A stretch of DNA of 64,000 nt from NCBI RefSeq assembly GCF_900167445.1, contig NZ_FUZT01000001.1:701203-765202 (forward strand), given 5' to 3'. Every line of letters begins with the position of its first letter. Position 1 is the stretch's first letter. This document shows, piece by piece, positions 16,748 to 26,908 of this stretch. The notes under the pieces are model-generated. The model was not told the DNA's origin and searched no databases. It saw only the letters and a list, made by a program, of their open reading frames with translations. A program made the translations under genes and the position numbers. The stretch comes from Maledivibacter halophilus (GTDB lineage Bacteria; Bacillota; Clostridia; Peptostreptococcales; Caminicellaceae).

Positions 16748-18701
16748 AAAAAAGAATAAAGAAGAAAACTTAAGCTCAGAAGAAAAACTAGAAAAAATGA
16801 ATAGTAAGTTTGAACGGACAAGGGAGCTTAAGGGAATAGCTTTAAAAATATTCACAGCAATGGCTATATTTATGTCATTATATCATCTATATTCTTCAGG
16901 AATTAAGATGCTGCCTCAAATACAGCATAAAGCCATTCATTTATCATTGGCTTTAGCATTGACATACTTTATATTTCCTGGAAGTGCTAAGCAAAAGAAA
17001 AGATTACCTTGGTATGATATTTTATGTATTGTTTTAAGCATTGCTATTGGTCTATATATAACCCTTGATTATCAAAATCTGATTTACCGAATTGGTGAGC
17101 CCAATACTATGGATCTATTTTTAGGGGCAGCAGCAATAATACTTGTACTGGAAGCTACTAGAAGAACAATGGGATGGCCTTTGGTTAGTGTGGCATTAGT
17201 TGCTCTAGGCTATGCTGCTTTTGGTCATTTAATTCCAGGACAATTAGGTCATAAAGCATATTCTATTTCAAGAATAATTGAACATATGTTTATGACTTCT
17301 GAAGGAATCTATGGTGTTGCTATATATGTTACATCGACCTTTGTTTTTATATTTATTCTCATGGGGGCCTTGTTAGGAGAAACAGGAGGTGCTCAAGCCT
17401 TTATCGATCTTGCTTTTTCTTTAACCGGTCGTTTTAGGGGTGGACCAGCAAAAGCAGCAATAATTGGTAGTGGATTTATGGGAACCATTTCAGGGAGCTC
17501 CTTTGCAAATGTTGCTGGGACTGGTACATTTACTATCCCCCTTATGAAAAGCGTTGGATATAAACCAAGTTTTGCTGGAGGTGTAGAAGCAGCAGCTTCT
17601 TCAGGAGGACAGATAATGCCTCCAATAATGGGAGCAGCAGCCTTTATAATGGCTGAAATGACAGGAGTTGCATATAATAAGCTTATTATTTATGCAATTA
17701 TTCCAGCAGTTCTATATTATATATCTGTTTTTTTAATGGTAGATATAGAAGCAGCTAAATTAGGTCTTTCGGGATTATCAAAGGAAGAGCTTCCTAAAAT
17801 TTCTGAGGTTTTTAAAAGAGGCGGACTTTTATTATTGGCTCCACTTAGTATATTTTATATGTTATTAGTTGGATATTCACCTATAAAAGCTTCATTTACT
17901 GCTGTTATTATTGTTCTTGTAGTTAGTACCCTAAGAAAAGAAACAAGATTGAACCCTAAGCAGTTGGCTATTGCTTTAGAGAAAGGAGCAAGGGGAGCTC
18001 TTAGTGTAATAGCAGCGTGTGCTGTTGCAGGTTTGATTGTAGGAACCGTAACTTTAACTGGTTTAGGATTAAAATTTGCAGATTTAATAGTTATGTTAGC
18101 AAATGGCAATTTATATATGGCCCTTGTACTTACAATGGTTGCTTCCATTATTATGGGAATGGGTATGCCTACTACAGCTTTATATATTATATTAGGATCA
18201 ATGGTAGCTCCAGCATTAGTACAATTAGATGTGCCAATAATTGCAGCCCATTTATTTATTTTCTATTTTGGATGCATGGCTGCTGTTACTCCTCCAGTGG
18301 CACTTAGTTCATATCTTGCAGCGGCAATTGCCAAGGCTGATTCTGTTAAGACTGCATTATCTGGACTAAAATTAGCTTCATCAGCTTTTATCTTACCCTT
18401 TGTTTTTGCACTGTCACCTGAATTAATATTGATAAATACTACTCCAGGTAAAACAGTAAAGGTAGTTATTTCGGCTTTAATAGGTATTTTCGCTTTAGCA
18501 AGTTCACTTGAGAAGCATTTATTTACCAAAACAAATAAATACGAGAGTATACTTTTGTTTGCTGCTGCTCTTATGTTAATTATACCTGGTATTATGACAG
18601 ATATAATTGGACTTGCTTTAGTTGCTGTAATTGGTTTAAAGAAATATTATCAAAGAAAAAGTATAAAAGAAAATTCCATGTTAGAAGCCAATGAGATTTG
18701 A
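16737..18701 (+). CDS. TRAP transporter fused permease (4TM + 12TM), TAXI type
   Basis: About 654 residues. After a charged coiled-coil start come four helices equivalent to the small DctQ subunit (to about residue 150), then a DctM-type domain with FMGTISGSSFANVAGTGTFT and GGQIMPPIMGAAAFIMAEM, the hallmarks of the large subunit. FGCMAAVTPPVALSSYLAAA is in the second half. Uptake is secondary and usually sodium-driven, taking solute from the TAXI receptor. ATG 16737 lies 8 nt after AAGGGG; GTG 16728 overlaps that site. The opine dehydrogenase-family gene follows by 67 nt and probably belongs to the same transcript. Confidence 0.9.
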   Translation: MFFKKKNKEENLSSEEKLEKMNSKFERTRELKGIALKIFTAMAIFMSLYHLYSSGIKMLPQIQHKAIHLSLALALTYFIFPGSAKQKKRLPWYDILCIVLSIAIGLYITLDYQNLIYRIGEPNTMDLFLGAAAIILVLEATRRTMGWPLVSVALVALGYAAFGHLIPGQLGHKAYSISRIIEHMFMTSEGIYGVAIYVTSTFVFIFILMGALLGETGGAQAFIDLAFSLTGRFRGGPAKAAIIGSGFMGTISGSSFANVAGTGTFTIPLMKSVGYKPSFAGGVEAAASSGGQIMPPIMGAAAFIMAEMTGVAYNKLIIYAIIPAVLYYISVFLMVDIEAAKLGLSGLSKEELPKISEVFKRGGLLLLAPLSIFYMLLVGYSPIKASFTAVIIVLVVSTLRKETRLNPKQLAIALEKGARGALSVIAACAVAGLIVGTVTLTGLGLKFADLIVMLANGNLYMALVLTMVASIIMGMGMPTTALYIILGSMVAPALVQLDVPIIAAHLFIFYFGCMAAVTPPVALSSYLAAAIAKADSVKTALSGLKLASSAFILPFVFALSPELILINTTPGKTVKVVISALIGIFALASSLEKHLFTKTNKYESILLFAAALMLIIPGIMTDIIGLALVAVIGLKKYYQRKSIKENSMLEANEI

Positions 18702-18768
18702 TCTATTGAGTGGATATTAGAGATAAACAGTTTTAAGTTAAAATTTTGATTGAAGAGGTGATTAAAAG

Positions 18769-19893
18769 ATGAAGAAAGTGGCAATTATAGGTGCAGGTAA
18801 TGGTGGAGTTTGCATGGGAGCCTATATATCTCTAAGAGGAGGTAAGGTTAATATTTATGACAAATTTCCCCAGGCCTTAGAAAGTTTGAAAGAAAATAAA
18901 GGAATTGAATTGAGGGGTGTATCTTTAAATGGCTTTGCAGAATTTGATATAATATCTGAAAATATTGAAGATGTTATAAGAGATTGCCAGCTTATAATGG
19001 TAGTTACGCCAGCCTTTGCCCATAGGGATATTGCTAAGTCTTGTGCTGAATTTTTAGTGGATGGACAGACTATAGTATTACATCCAGGTAGAACAGGTGG
19101 TGCATTGGAATTTTATAAAACAGTTAAAGATATAAATCCAACTGTTAATGTAAATATAGCTGAAGCTCAAACATTGGTATATGCATGTAGAAGAACGAAG
19201 CCAGATCAGGCCAGTATATTTGGAGTTAAAGAAAAAGTTTCAGTTGCTGCTATACCTAGTAAGGATACTAAAAAAGTTGTCCATAAATTAAATGAGTATT
19301 ATGAACAGTTTGTATCAGCAGAGGATGTTTTAGAAACAAGCTTATTGAATATTGGAGCAATTTTTCATCCAACTCCAAGTATATTAAATGTTGCTAGAAT
19401 GGAATGTAAAGAGGATTTTGAATATTACCATCAAGGAATTACACCTTCAGTTGGAGAAATTTTACAAAAAATTGATGAGGAAAGAATGAAAGTAGCTAAT
19501 GCTTTTAAAGTAAACACAATATCTACCATAGAGTGGCTAAAACAAGTATATGGTGTAGAAGGTAATACAATATATGATTCAGTAAAATTAAATAAAGCAT
19601 ATTCAGGTATTGCTGCTCCTAAAAATTCATCTACAAGATATATAACTGAAGATGTTCCAATGAGCTTGACTCCCATTTCAGAACTAGGAAAATTAGTTAA
19701 AGTAAAAACCCCTGTAATAGACATGATAATTAGGGCAGCATCAATTATTCATAATGTGGACTACAGAAGCACTGGAAGAACGATGGAAAGAATGGGTATA
19801 TCAGGAATGAGTAGTAAAGAAATCAAGTTATATGTAAGAGATCCTGATATTTATAATTTTAAGAAATTAGAAGAAAGAAAAGTAGCCCTATAG
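18769..19893 (+). CDS. NAD/NADP octopine/nopaline dehydrogenase family protein (1)
   Basis: A 374-residue protein with N-terminal Rossmann motif VAIIGAGNGGVCMGAYISLRG and a helical C-terminal domain typical of opine dehydrogenases (IFHPTPSILNVARME; RYITEDVPMSLTPIS). Opine dehydrogenases reversibly join an amino acid to a 2-oxo acid with NAD(P)H. In a catabolic setting they would split an opine oxidatively. Its place after TAXI-TRAP genes suggests the transported solute is its substrate or product. A diverged paralogue is at 39932-41152, which shares RYITED. True opine activity is not shown by sequence. Confidence 0.85.
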   Translation: MKKVAIIGAGNGGVCMGAYISLRGGKVNIYDKFPQALESLKENKGIELRGVSLNGFAEFDIISENIEDVIRDCQLIMVVTPAFAHRDIAKSCAEFLVDGQTIVLHPGRTGGALEFYKTVKDINPTVNVNIAEAQTLVYACRRTKPDQASIFGVKEKVSVAAIPSKDTKKVVHKLNEYYEQFVSAEDVLETSLLNIGAIFHPTPSILNVARMECKEDFEYYHQGITPSVGEILQKIDEERMKVANAFKVNTISTIEWLKQVYGVEGNTIYDSVKLNKAYSGIAAPKNSSTRYITEDVPMSLTPISELGKLVKVKTPVIDMIIRAASIIHNVDYRSTGRTMERMGISGMSSKEIKLYVRDPDIYNFKKLEERKVAL

Positions 19894-19954
19894 TGTAAGG
19901 GCAAAAAAACAAATAAAAAAATAAAATAAGAAATCTCTCTCATTAATAAAAAAG

Positions 19955-19993
19955 AAATACAGTATAAAATATATTAATTTTTATACTGTATTT
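19955..19993. terminator. Bidirectional terminator between convergent genes
   Basis: AAATACAGTATAAAA (19955-19969) pairs perfectly with TTTTATACTGTATTT (19979-19993), followed by TATT. It serves the dehydrogenase (+) and the AEC transporter (-). Confidence 0.8.
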
Positions 19994-20082
19994 TATTATG
20001 ATTAGTTTTATTATCCTTTATATCATATGTTTTGTCAAATTAGAATTATGTAATTTCCTCACCTATATAAGGTTCATATAAA

Positions 20083-21018
20083 TTATCTAACTAAAATAAG
20101 AGAATAAACAGGAATTATCAAAATCATTAAAACAGTAGACAGTCCAACCATATATGAAACATATTTTGAATCGGCTCCATAAAACTCTGATACTAAAGCA
20201 GCCTGGGTTATTATTGGCATGGCAGCTTCTATAATAAAAACTTTTCCTAATAAAATAGGTAATTCAAAAAGTTTAAGGCATAAAAACATTACAAATGGCG
20301 TTATTAAAAGCTTACCAATTAATATCAAGGAACTGGTAAGATCCAGTTTCATCTCTTTAATATTAATTGAAGAAATTACAATACCAATAAAAAACATTGA
20401 TAGTGGAGTAGTTAGGTTTCCAATATATCTAAAGGAATTCACCATAAATCCAGGCAATTCTATTTCTAATAGTACTAGAATGATTCCAATTAGGAAACCT
20501 AGAAATGGTGGAGAGAATATTTTTCTAAGAGAATCTAGTTTAGAGAATGATTTTTTAGCATTTGAACCGCTTTTCTTTATGTAATATATTCCCAATGTCC
20601 AAAATAAACATGTATTGGCAAGATAAAATAAAAAAACATATATTGCGCTATCTTCTCCAAATAGTGAAATATTTACAGGAAGACCTATAAATATTGAGTT
20701 TGAAAAAGCAAACATCACATAGAAAATGCCTTTTTTATTATTATCTATCCTAAAAATATTGGCTGTAATCACAGCAATAATATAAGCAATTAAAATAGAT
20801 AGAAATGCCACAATTATTCCATTTAGGGATTCAAACAGCTTTTCCTTACTAAACCTCATAGGAATATTTATAATCATCATTAGGGGAAGGGAAATGTTTA
20901 CTACAATTTTAGAGAAAAGTTTACTGGTATCTGTATTAAACACACCCTTTTTTGTAAGAATAAATCCTGTTCCTATCATTATAAAAATAGTTAGTACGCT
21001 GTTTAAACCATTAAACAT
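20083..21018 (-). CDS. AEC-family (auxin efflux carrier) transporter
   Basis: About 311 residues, ten hydrophobic helices in two halves, starting MFNGLNSVLTIFIMIGTGFI. Typical are the early GFILTKKGVFN segment and the half-way break near residue 150. The family exports or exchanges small organic acids such as malate. ATG 21018 has an AGGAGG ribosome site; the frame from 21036 adds residues upstream of that site. Convergent with the opine dehydrogenase gene, so it may or may not share its substrate. Confidence 0.82.
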   Translation of the reverse strand: MFNGLNSVLTIFIMIGTGFILTKKGVFNTDTSKLFSKIVVNISLPLMMIINIPMRFSKEKLFESLNGIIVAFLSILIAYIIAVITANIFRIDNNKKGIFYVMFAFSNSIFIGLPVNISLFGEDSAIYVFLFYLANTCLFWTLGIYYIKKSGSNAKKSFSKLDSLRKIFSPPFLGFLIGIILVLLEIELPGFMVNSFRYIGNLTTPLSMFFIGIVISSINIKEMKLDLTSSLILIGKLLITPFVMFLCLKLFELPILLGKVFIIEAAMPIITQAALVSEFYGADSKYVSYMVGLSTVLMILIIPVYSLILVR

Positions 21019-21168
21019 TTGTATTCCTCCTGTCATAAGTATAAGATTGATTATATCATATTATGGCAGATAGTGAAGCATGTATTTTAATAAACTATTT
21101 GTTATTTATAAAGTATAAGTTATAGGATTTTACGGGGATACCAAATTACAAATTTAAATTTCTAATCC

Positions 21169-22779
21169 TTAATCTATAGTTACTAATAGAGTAGTTCCAT
21201 CCCATTCTAACTTACTTATAATGGCGTTGACAAGCTCTTTTCTTTCTTCAAAATTAAGTTCTTCGATATTATTTTTAAAATCTAATAAAAGATTCAAGGT
21301 ATTCTCTATAGTTAGATTTAAAGATTTTGAGGATCCAATGCTTCTATTGAAATTTTCTTTTTCCAATTTTAGATTTAGAATTTTATTATCGAGCTCTTCT
21401 ATTTGATTTATTATATACTTAGAGACAGTAGAATTTTCTATTTTGCTAAGCTGTATGGTTAAATTTTTTATGGAATTTTTATGGTTTTCTATATTTTTTT
21501 CTATTTTAGATATATTATTTATATCTCTTTCAGTTATTGGAAGAGAATTTTTATTGATTTCGCTTAGTTGTTTATATATTTTTTTTATACTAAATTTTAA
21601 TTTCTTTATTTCATTTATAACTAGTTTATCGGCTGCTTTACCGTTTAAATTATCTATACTACATTTTATCCCCTTTGACTTTTCTTTTTTTAAACATTTG
21701 TAGTAGTAATAAACTCCACTTTTTCTGCGAGATACGGATATCCTCATTTTTGAGCCACAATTCTTACACCTGAGAAGGTGAGTTATTAGACCGATTTTTC
21801 CTGTGCCGGCTCGAGGTGATTTTATTTTATTGTTTTTTAATAGTTCTTGTACCCTTATCCAATGGCTAGAGGATATCACACCTTCATGTGAAGCAACAGC
21901 AACTATCCAATGGGATGTATCCTTTTTTATAATTCTAGTTTTTCTTTCATCGTGTTTATTGTAGACCATTAATCCATGCAAACCATCAAAATCTTCCTTT
22001 TTATTAGATATCTGAGCATTAAGAGAAGAAAAATAATCGTATATTTTCATATCAGCAGTGACATATACGGGATTTGACAAAATGAATTTTAATATACTTT
22101 TATCAAAGGGTTTATTATTTCTTGTTTCTATATTATTTTTTAAGGTCCAATTTTCTAGTTTGGTTAATGAGCCCAATTCAAGATATTTTGTATATAGAGA
22201 TTTTACCAATTCTAAATCATCTGGTACCGGTGAAAGTTTGTATATTTTTCTTGTGTTATTAGCCTCATCGTAATATTTAACCATTTTACTTTCAAAGCCA
22301 GTAGGAGTTTTACCTCCGAGCCATCTTCCAGTTTTAGCTAGCTGATACATATTGTCCTTTATTCTTTCTGATATTGTTTCTCTTTCTAGTTGGGCAAAAA
22401 CCGAAGCTATAAACATCATAGCCCGTCCCATAGGAATTGAAGTATCAAAATTTTCACTAATAGAAATAAAATCTATATCATTGTTCATTAGTAATTCTAC
22501 AATGTATGAGAAATCTGAAATATTCCTACTTATACGGTCTAGACGATAGCATATTAGTATGTCAAATTTCCGGTTTTTAGCATCTTCAAGCATTTTGTTA
22601 TACATAGGGCGATTAGTATTACCACCAGAATAGCCTTCATCTTCAAAGATAAGAAATTTTTCTACGGTGAAATGCTTTTGCGCATATTCTTTACACAGTT
22701 TAATTTGATTTTGAATAGAGTTACCTTTATCAGTTAGTTTTGACTTACGAGAATATATAGCTATTATAGAAATAGCCAT
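21169..22779 (-). CDS. Large serine recombinase
   Basis: About 536 residues. N-terminal resolvase domain with catalytic Ser in IAIYSRKSK and the active-site Arg cluster in CYRLDRISR. Then follow a recombinase domain, a zinc ribbon (RCKNCGSKM ... YYKCLKKE) near residue 340, and a long coiled coil typical of phage and integrative-element integrases. The ribosome site AAAGAGGTG directly precedes the ATG, so GTG 22782 is an alternative. No phage or conjugation genes surround it, and I could not find attachment-core repeats. It is probably the remnant or the minimal form of a mobile element. A small divergent gene at 22906 may belong with it. Confidence 0.9.
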   Translation of the reverse strand: MAISIIAIYSRKSKLTDKGNSIQNQIKLCKEYAQKHFTVEKFLIFEDEGYSGGNTNRPMYNKMLEDAKNRKFDILICYRLDRISRNISDFSYIVELLMNNDIDFISISENFDTSIPMGRAMMFIASVFAQLERETISERIKDNMYQLAKTGRWLGGKTPTGFESKMVKYYDEANNTRKIYKLSPVPDDLELVKSLYTKYLELGSLTKLENWTLKNNIETRNNKPFDKSILKFILSNPVYVTADMKIYDYFSSLNAQISNKKEDFDGLHGLMVYNKHDERKTRIIKKDTSHWIVAVASHEGVISSSHWIRVQELLKNNKIKSPRAGTGKIGLITHLLRCKNCGSKMRISVSRRKSGVYYYYKCLKKEKSKGIKCSIDNLNGKAADKLVINEIKKLKFSIKKIYKQLSEINKNSLPITERDINNISKIEKNIENHKNSIKNLTIQLSKIENSTVSKYIINQIEELDNKILNLKLEKENFNRSIGSSKSLNLTIENTLNLLLDFKNNIEELNFEERKELVNAIISKLEWDGTTLLVTID

Positions 22780-22905
22780 CACCTCTTTGCATTTTAAATT
22801 TATATATTATCTATATTAAAGGATACAAATTTAAATGTGATAATATTACTTGAAAATGAATTGGACGGCCTTATTTTAGAATATTATTTAGCAAAGGGGG
22901 AAGGA

Positions 22906-23076
22906 ATGGTGGCAAAGAAAATAGATATTAAGGTAAATATTTTAGATAGAAGGAAAACCCAAGAAGTGTTAGAAGAGGCTTTAAGTGAAATAATCATAGG
23001 GAGAATAAATAAACTTCCAAAAAGAGAGAGACAATATGTGATTCAGGAAGTTTTAAAAGGTTTAGAGAAAAAGTAG
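22906..23076 (+). CDS. Small hypothetical protein divergent from the recombinase
   Basis: About 56 residues, start MVAKKIDIKVNILD, charged and helical with no membrane segment. ATG 22906 has an AAGGGGGAAGG ribosome site; the open frame extends up to 22837 without a better start. It shares the 120-nt gap with the divergent recombinase gene, so an accessory or control role is possible. I do not recognise the family. Confidence 0.55.
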   Translation: MVAKKIDIKVNILDRRKTQEVLEEALSEIIIGRINKLPKRERQYVIQEVLKGLEKK

Positions 23077-23083
23077 AATAAAT

Positions 23084-23210
23084 ACTTGAGGAAATTGCAT
23101 AATACATGTAAAAAATTTCAAAATACAAAATATAGTAGAGAGTGTCAAGCAAGTTATCTATATATTGTATTTAAAAATTAATAGTGTTAATTATGCAAGT
23201 TTCTCACTTA
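23084..23210. repeat. Palindromic intergenic repeat, family 1, copy B
   Basis: Left end ACTTGAGGAAATTGCATAAT and right end ATTATGCAAGTTTCTCACTT are imperfect inverted repeats of about 20 bp. The inner part matches copy A at 10891. It lies just past the small gene next to the recombinase. Confidence 0.75.
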
Positions 23211-23300
23211 ATTAATTTTTAATATTTATAGTTTTTGAAGGTATATTTTTTTCTTTATTGAATGTGTATTTAAAGACAAATGTGTCATAGAATGCAAAGT

Positions 23301-23927
23301 TCACTTTTTCTGCCTTTTCATAGATATAGCTTCTGCTATATCATGTGTCACCATAATAGCTGTTTTCTTTTCTTTTTTTAGTATTGTTCCGACTTCATCT
23401 GCCACTTTAAGTCGTGTTTGATAATCCAGTGCGGAAAAAGGCTCATCAAGGAGTAATATTTCCGGCTCAGTTGAAAGAGTTCTTATAAGAGCAACTCTTT
23501 GGCGCATACCTCCTGAAAGCTGGCTTGGATAGTGATTCTTAAAATCCTTTAGCCCATAGATATCTAGTAGATTTTCAGTCTTAGAAATATTTTCTGGTGT
23601 AAGATTATTTTGTACTTCTAGACCTATAAGAACATTTTTTAGAATGGTTCTCCATTCAAAAAGGTTATCATTTTGAAACATATAACCAATTTTTTTATCG
23701 TATTTCTTTATTTCTATACCATCGATTAAAATTTTTCCAGAGGATGGTTTTATAAGACTTGCAATCAAAGATAAAAGTGTTGTTTTACCACAACCGCTAG
23801 GACCAACTATAGAAACTATTTCACCTTTAAATACAGATAGAGAAAGGTCATGCATAGCCAGGGTTTCTCCATCTAATGTGTGATAAATCTTGGATACATT
23901 TTGTATGTCCACTACTTTATAAGCCAA
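23301..23927 (-). pseudogene. NitT/TauT-class ABC ATPase lacking its C-terminus, orphan
   Basis: 208 residues against about 250 usual. Walker [11 protein letters not shown]-loop FQNDNLFEW, signature LSGGMRQRVALIRT, Walker B LLLDEPFSALD and switch His VTHDIAEAIS are intact. The protein then ends abruptly in MKRQKK, where relatives continue for 40-50 residues. No permease or binding-protein gene accompanies it. TTG start with GGGAGG ribosome site. The missing tail and partners next to a recombinase and a repeat suggest deletion of the rest of an importer operon. The ATPase core could still fold, so a residual function cannot be excluded. Confidence 0.65.
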
Positions 23928-24125
23928 TTCTATATCCTCCCATCAAAAAAAATTCATAATATATTTTATTCCCAGAATTAAAATTTGTGATTAACATATT
24001 TCTAAAAGCAATTATATAGATATACGCCAATAAAAGTTAAATGGAATATAGTTTTATATAGAGTTTGTATAAAAAAGCTAAATTTATATGTATTTAAAAA
24101 CTTATAAATAAAATCCTATTTTATA

Positions 24126-24196
24126 TTGACAATACCTATATGAATCATATATAATTCTTCTGGAATATGTTTAGTTAATCTAAACAAAAAGTTTAG
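24126..24196 (+). promoter_or_regulatory. Promoter and operator of potABCD
   Basis: TTGACA at 24126-24131 and TATAAT at 24150-24155 are perfect hexamers with an 18-bp spacer. Just downstream lies the palindrome GTTTAG-TTAAT-CTAAAC (24169-24185) and a further GTTTAG half-site (24191-24196). Their place at about +8 to +35 fits a repressor blocking transcription. The regulator is unknown. Confidence 0.7.
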
Positions 24197-24252
24197 TATA
24201 AATGTGTATTTTGTATTTAGGTATTAAAAATTTATAAGTAGGAGGTAGATAA

Positions 24253-25302
24253 ATGACATTAAATATTATTGAACTTAGAGATGTTTGTAAAGATTTTGGA
24301 GAACATAAGGCTTTAATTGATATGAATTTTAATGTTCGTAAAAATGAATTTGTGACTCTCTTAGGGCCTAGTGGTTGTGGGAAAACTACAACACTTAGAC
24401 TTATAGGAGGATTTGATCATCCTACCTCTGGCGAGATTTTATTTGAAGGGGAGAATATTGAAAATCTTCCTCCATATAAAAGAAAAGTAAATACAGTATT
24501 TCAAAAATATGCTCTGTTTCCTCATATGAATGTTTATAATAATATTGCCTTTGGTTTAAAAGTAAAAAAAATGAATAAAAGGCTTATAGATAAAAAAATT
24601 AATGAGATGTTATCTCTAGTAAATTTAAAGGGATATGAAAGTCGTTCAATAGACTCTTTAAGTGGTGGACAGCAGCAGAGAATTGCTATTGCTAGAGCTT
24701 TAGTCAATGAACCGGAGGTGCTTTTATTAGATGAGCCCTTAGGGGCATTAGATTTAAAGCTGCGAAAGGGAATGCAAATGGAGCTTAAGCGTATACAGCA
24801 AAGCCTTGGTATTACTTTCATATTTGTTACCCACGATCAGGAAGAGGCACTAACTATGTCTGATACTATTGTAGTTATGAAGGATGGAAGACTTCAGCAA
24901 ATAGGAACTCCGGAAGATATCTATAATGAACCTCAAAATGCATTTGTGGCTGATTTTATTGGAGAAAGTACAATAATTGATGGAATTATGCATGAAGATT
25001 ATTTAGTTGAATTTGACGGAAAAAAATTCAAATGTGTAGATAGAGGTTTTGATAAAAAAGAAGAGGTAGATGTAGTTATTCGTCCTGAGGATATTAAAGT
25101 TGTATCTCCTGAGGAAGGGATGTTAATAGGAGTTGTAAAATCAGTGATATTTAAAGGTGTTCATTATGAGATGATTATAAAAACAGGAGAACACTCCTTT
25201 AAAATACATAGTACTAAAATGGCGCCTCAGGGAGAAAGGGCTGGACTTATAATAGAGCCAAATGATATACACATAATGAAAAAGGGGGAAAGTGAAATAT
25301 GA
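24253..25302 (+). CDS. potA: Spermidine/putrescine ABC importer ATPase
   Basis: 349 residues. Walker [11 protein letters not shown]-loop [11 protein letters not shown], signature [14 protein letters not shown], Walker [13 protein letters not shown], switch region [14 protein letters not shown], then a C-terminal TOBE domain (from about residue 240). First gene of potABCD, overlapping potB by 4 nt. PotA drives polyamine uptake with PotB, PotC and PotD. Start ATG has a TAGGAGG ribosome site. A consensus promoter and palindromic operator precede it. Confidence 0.92.
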   Translation: MTLNIIELRDVCKDFGEHKALIDMNFNVRKNEFVTLLGPSGCGKTTTLRLIGGFDHPTSGEILFEGENIENLPPYKRKVNTVFQKYALFPHMNVYNNIAFGLKVKKMNKRLIDKKINEMLSLVNLKGYESRSIDSLSGGQQQRIAIARALVNEPEVLLLDEPLGALDLKLRKGMQMELKRIQQSLGITFIFVTHDQEEALTMSDTIVVMKDGRLQQIGTPEDIYNEPQNAFVADFIGESTIIDGIMHEDYLVEFDGKKFKCVDRGFDKKEEVDVVIRPEDIKVVSPEEGMLIGVVKSVIFKGVHYEMIIKTGEHSFKIHSTKMAPQGERAGLIIEPNDIHIMKKGESEI

Positions 25303-26123
25303 AGAATAAGTGGATAGCTTATCCCTATATAATATGGATGCTGATATTTATAATAGTTCCTATATTATTAATATTATCCTATAGTATAACCTATAAGGAT
25401 GAAGCAGGATTAAATTTCACATTAGAACATTTTAAACGTTTTTTTGACCCCCTTTATATAGGTGTATTAAAACATTCAATAAACCTAGCCCTTATTAGTA
25501 CATTCATATGCTTGGTTTTAGGTTATCCTATGGCTGTGATTATATCAAGAGCTTCTGCTAAATATAGGAATATTCTCATTTTGTTTTTTGTTATTCCTAT
25601 GTGGATGAACTTTTTACTCAGGACATATTCATGGATGGCTCTTTTAGAACGTAGTGGACTAATAAATAAGTTTTTGAGCTTTTTCAATTTACCAACTTTA
25701 AATCTTATATATAATAATGGAGCTGTGATTTTGGGAATGGTATATAACTTTTTACCCTTTATGGTTCTTCCAATATATTCAGTACTTATTAAAATAGATA
25801 AAAGCTTGGTTGAAGCAGCCCAAGATTTAGGTGCAAGTGAATTAGAAGTATTTTTAAAAATCACATTGCCTTTAAGCTTACCCGGTGTATATTCTGGATT
25901 TATTATGGTTTTTATGCCGGCTATTACAACCTTTGTAATTTCAAGATTGCTGGGGGGAGGTCAGTTTACCTTAATCGGGAACTTAATTGAGCAACAGTTT
26001 TTGAGTTCAGGGGATTGGAATTTTGGATCTGCAATATCTATGCTTATGCTTATACTAATACTTGTTAGTTCAATGGTTATGGGAAAATACGATAAAAATA
26101 AGGAAGGAGTTGGATTATGGTAA
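25299..26123 (+). CDS. potB: Spermidine/putrescine ABC importer permease B
   Basis: 274 residues with six membrane helices and the EAA loop ([20 protein letters not shown]). [15 protein letters not shown] is a typical PotB block. Overlaps potA by 4 nt and potC by 7 nt, so translation is coupled. Confidence 0.9.
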   Translation: MKNKWIAYPYIIWMLIFIIVPILLILSYSITYKDEAGLNFTLEHFKRFFDPLYIGVLKHSINLALISTFICLVLGYPMAVIISRASAKYRNILILFFVIPMWMNFLLRTYSWMALLERSGLINKFLSFFNLPTLNLIYNNGAVILGMVYNFLPFMVLPIYSVLIKIDKSLVEAAQDLGASELEVFLKITLPLSLPGVYSGFIMVFMPAITTFVISRLLGGGQFTLIGNLIEQQFLSSGDWNFGSAISMLMLILILVSSMVMGKYDKNKEGVGLW

Positions 26124-26908
26124 TTCGCATTTTAAAAAGACTTTATAGTTCCTTAATTTATTTGTTTTTATATGCTCCTATTCTTATTTTAATTATATTT
26201 TCCTTTAATAATTCCCGTTCTCGAGGCAGCTGGGGGGGCTTTACATTAAAGTGGTATGGTGAATTATTCAAGGATTCTCAAATAATGTCGGCTCTCTATT
26301 ATACCATATTGATTGCAGCCTTTTCTTCTTTGATTGCCACTATTATAGGCACTGCAGCAGCTATTGGGATAAATGGAATGGGCAGAAGAGGAAAAAACCT
26401 TGTTATGAATTTATCCTATATACCAGTATTAAATGCTGATATTGTAACTGGAATTTCTCTTATGCTTTTATTTATTTTAATAAAATTACAATTGGGATTT
26501 GTAACACTGCTTATTGCCCATATTACATTTAATATACCCTATGTAATTTTATCGGTGCTTCCAAAGCTAAAGCAGCTGGATAATAATTTGTATGAAGCAG
26601 CATTAGACCTTGGGGCTACTCCCTGGTATGCGCTATTGAAGGTTATAATACCTGAGATTATGCCCGGGATAATTACAGGAGCCCTCCTTGCTTTTACCCT
26701 TTCCATTGATGATTTTGTTATAAGCTTTTTCACAACGGGTTCTGGAGTTTCAAATTTATCTATTACTGTTTATTCAATGGCTAGGAGAGGTGTTAATCCT
26801 AAAATCAATGCTCTTTCAACCTTAATGTTTATTGCTGTTTTATCATTGCTCTTTGTAATAAATGTAAGGGCAAATAAAAAACCACAGAGAAAGGGAGATG
26901 TAAATTGA
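26117..26908 (+). CDS. potC: Spermidine/putrescine ABC importer permease C
   Basis: 263 residues, six helices, N-terminal YAPILILIIFSFNNSRS and EAA loop EAALDLGATPWYALLKVIIP are typical of PotC. FTLSIDDFVISFFTTG is conserved late in the protein. Overlaps potB and potD by 7 and 4 nt. Confidence 0.9.
   Translation: MVIRILKRLYSSLIYLFLYAPILILIIFSFNNSRSRGSWGGFTLKWYGELFKDSQIMSALYYTILIAAFSSLIATIIGTAAAIGINGMGRRGKNLVMNLSYIPVLNADIVTGISLMLLFILIKLQLGFVTLLIAHITFNIPYVILSVLPKLKQLDNNLYEAALDLGATPWYALLKVIIPEIMPGIITGALLAFTLSIDDFVISFFTTGSGVSNLSITVYSMARRGVNPKINALSTLMFIAVLSLLFVINVRANKKPQRKGDVN

Noticed and set aside
17855..18307. Open frames in other phases within the TRAP permease and similar ones elsewhere
   Set aside because: They overlap strongly conserved genes and show no ribosome sites or family motifs.
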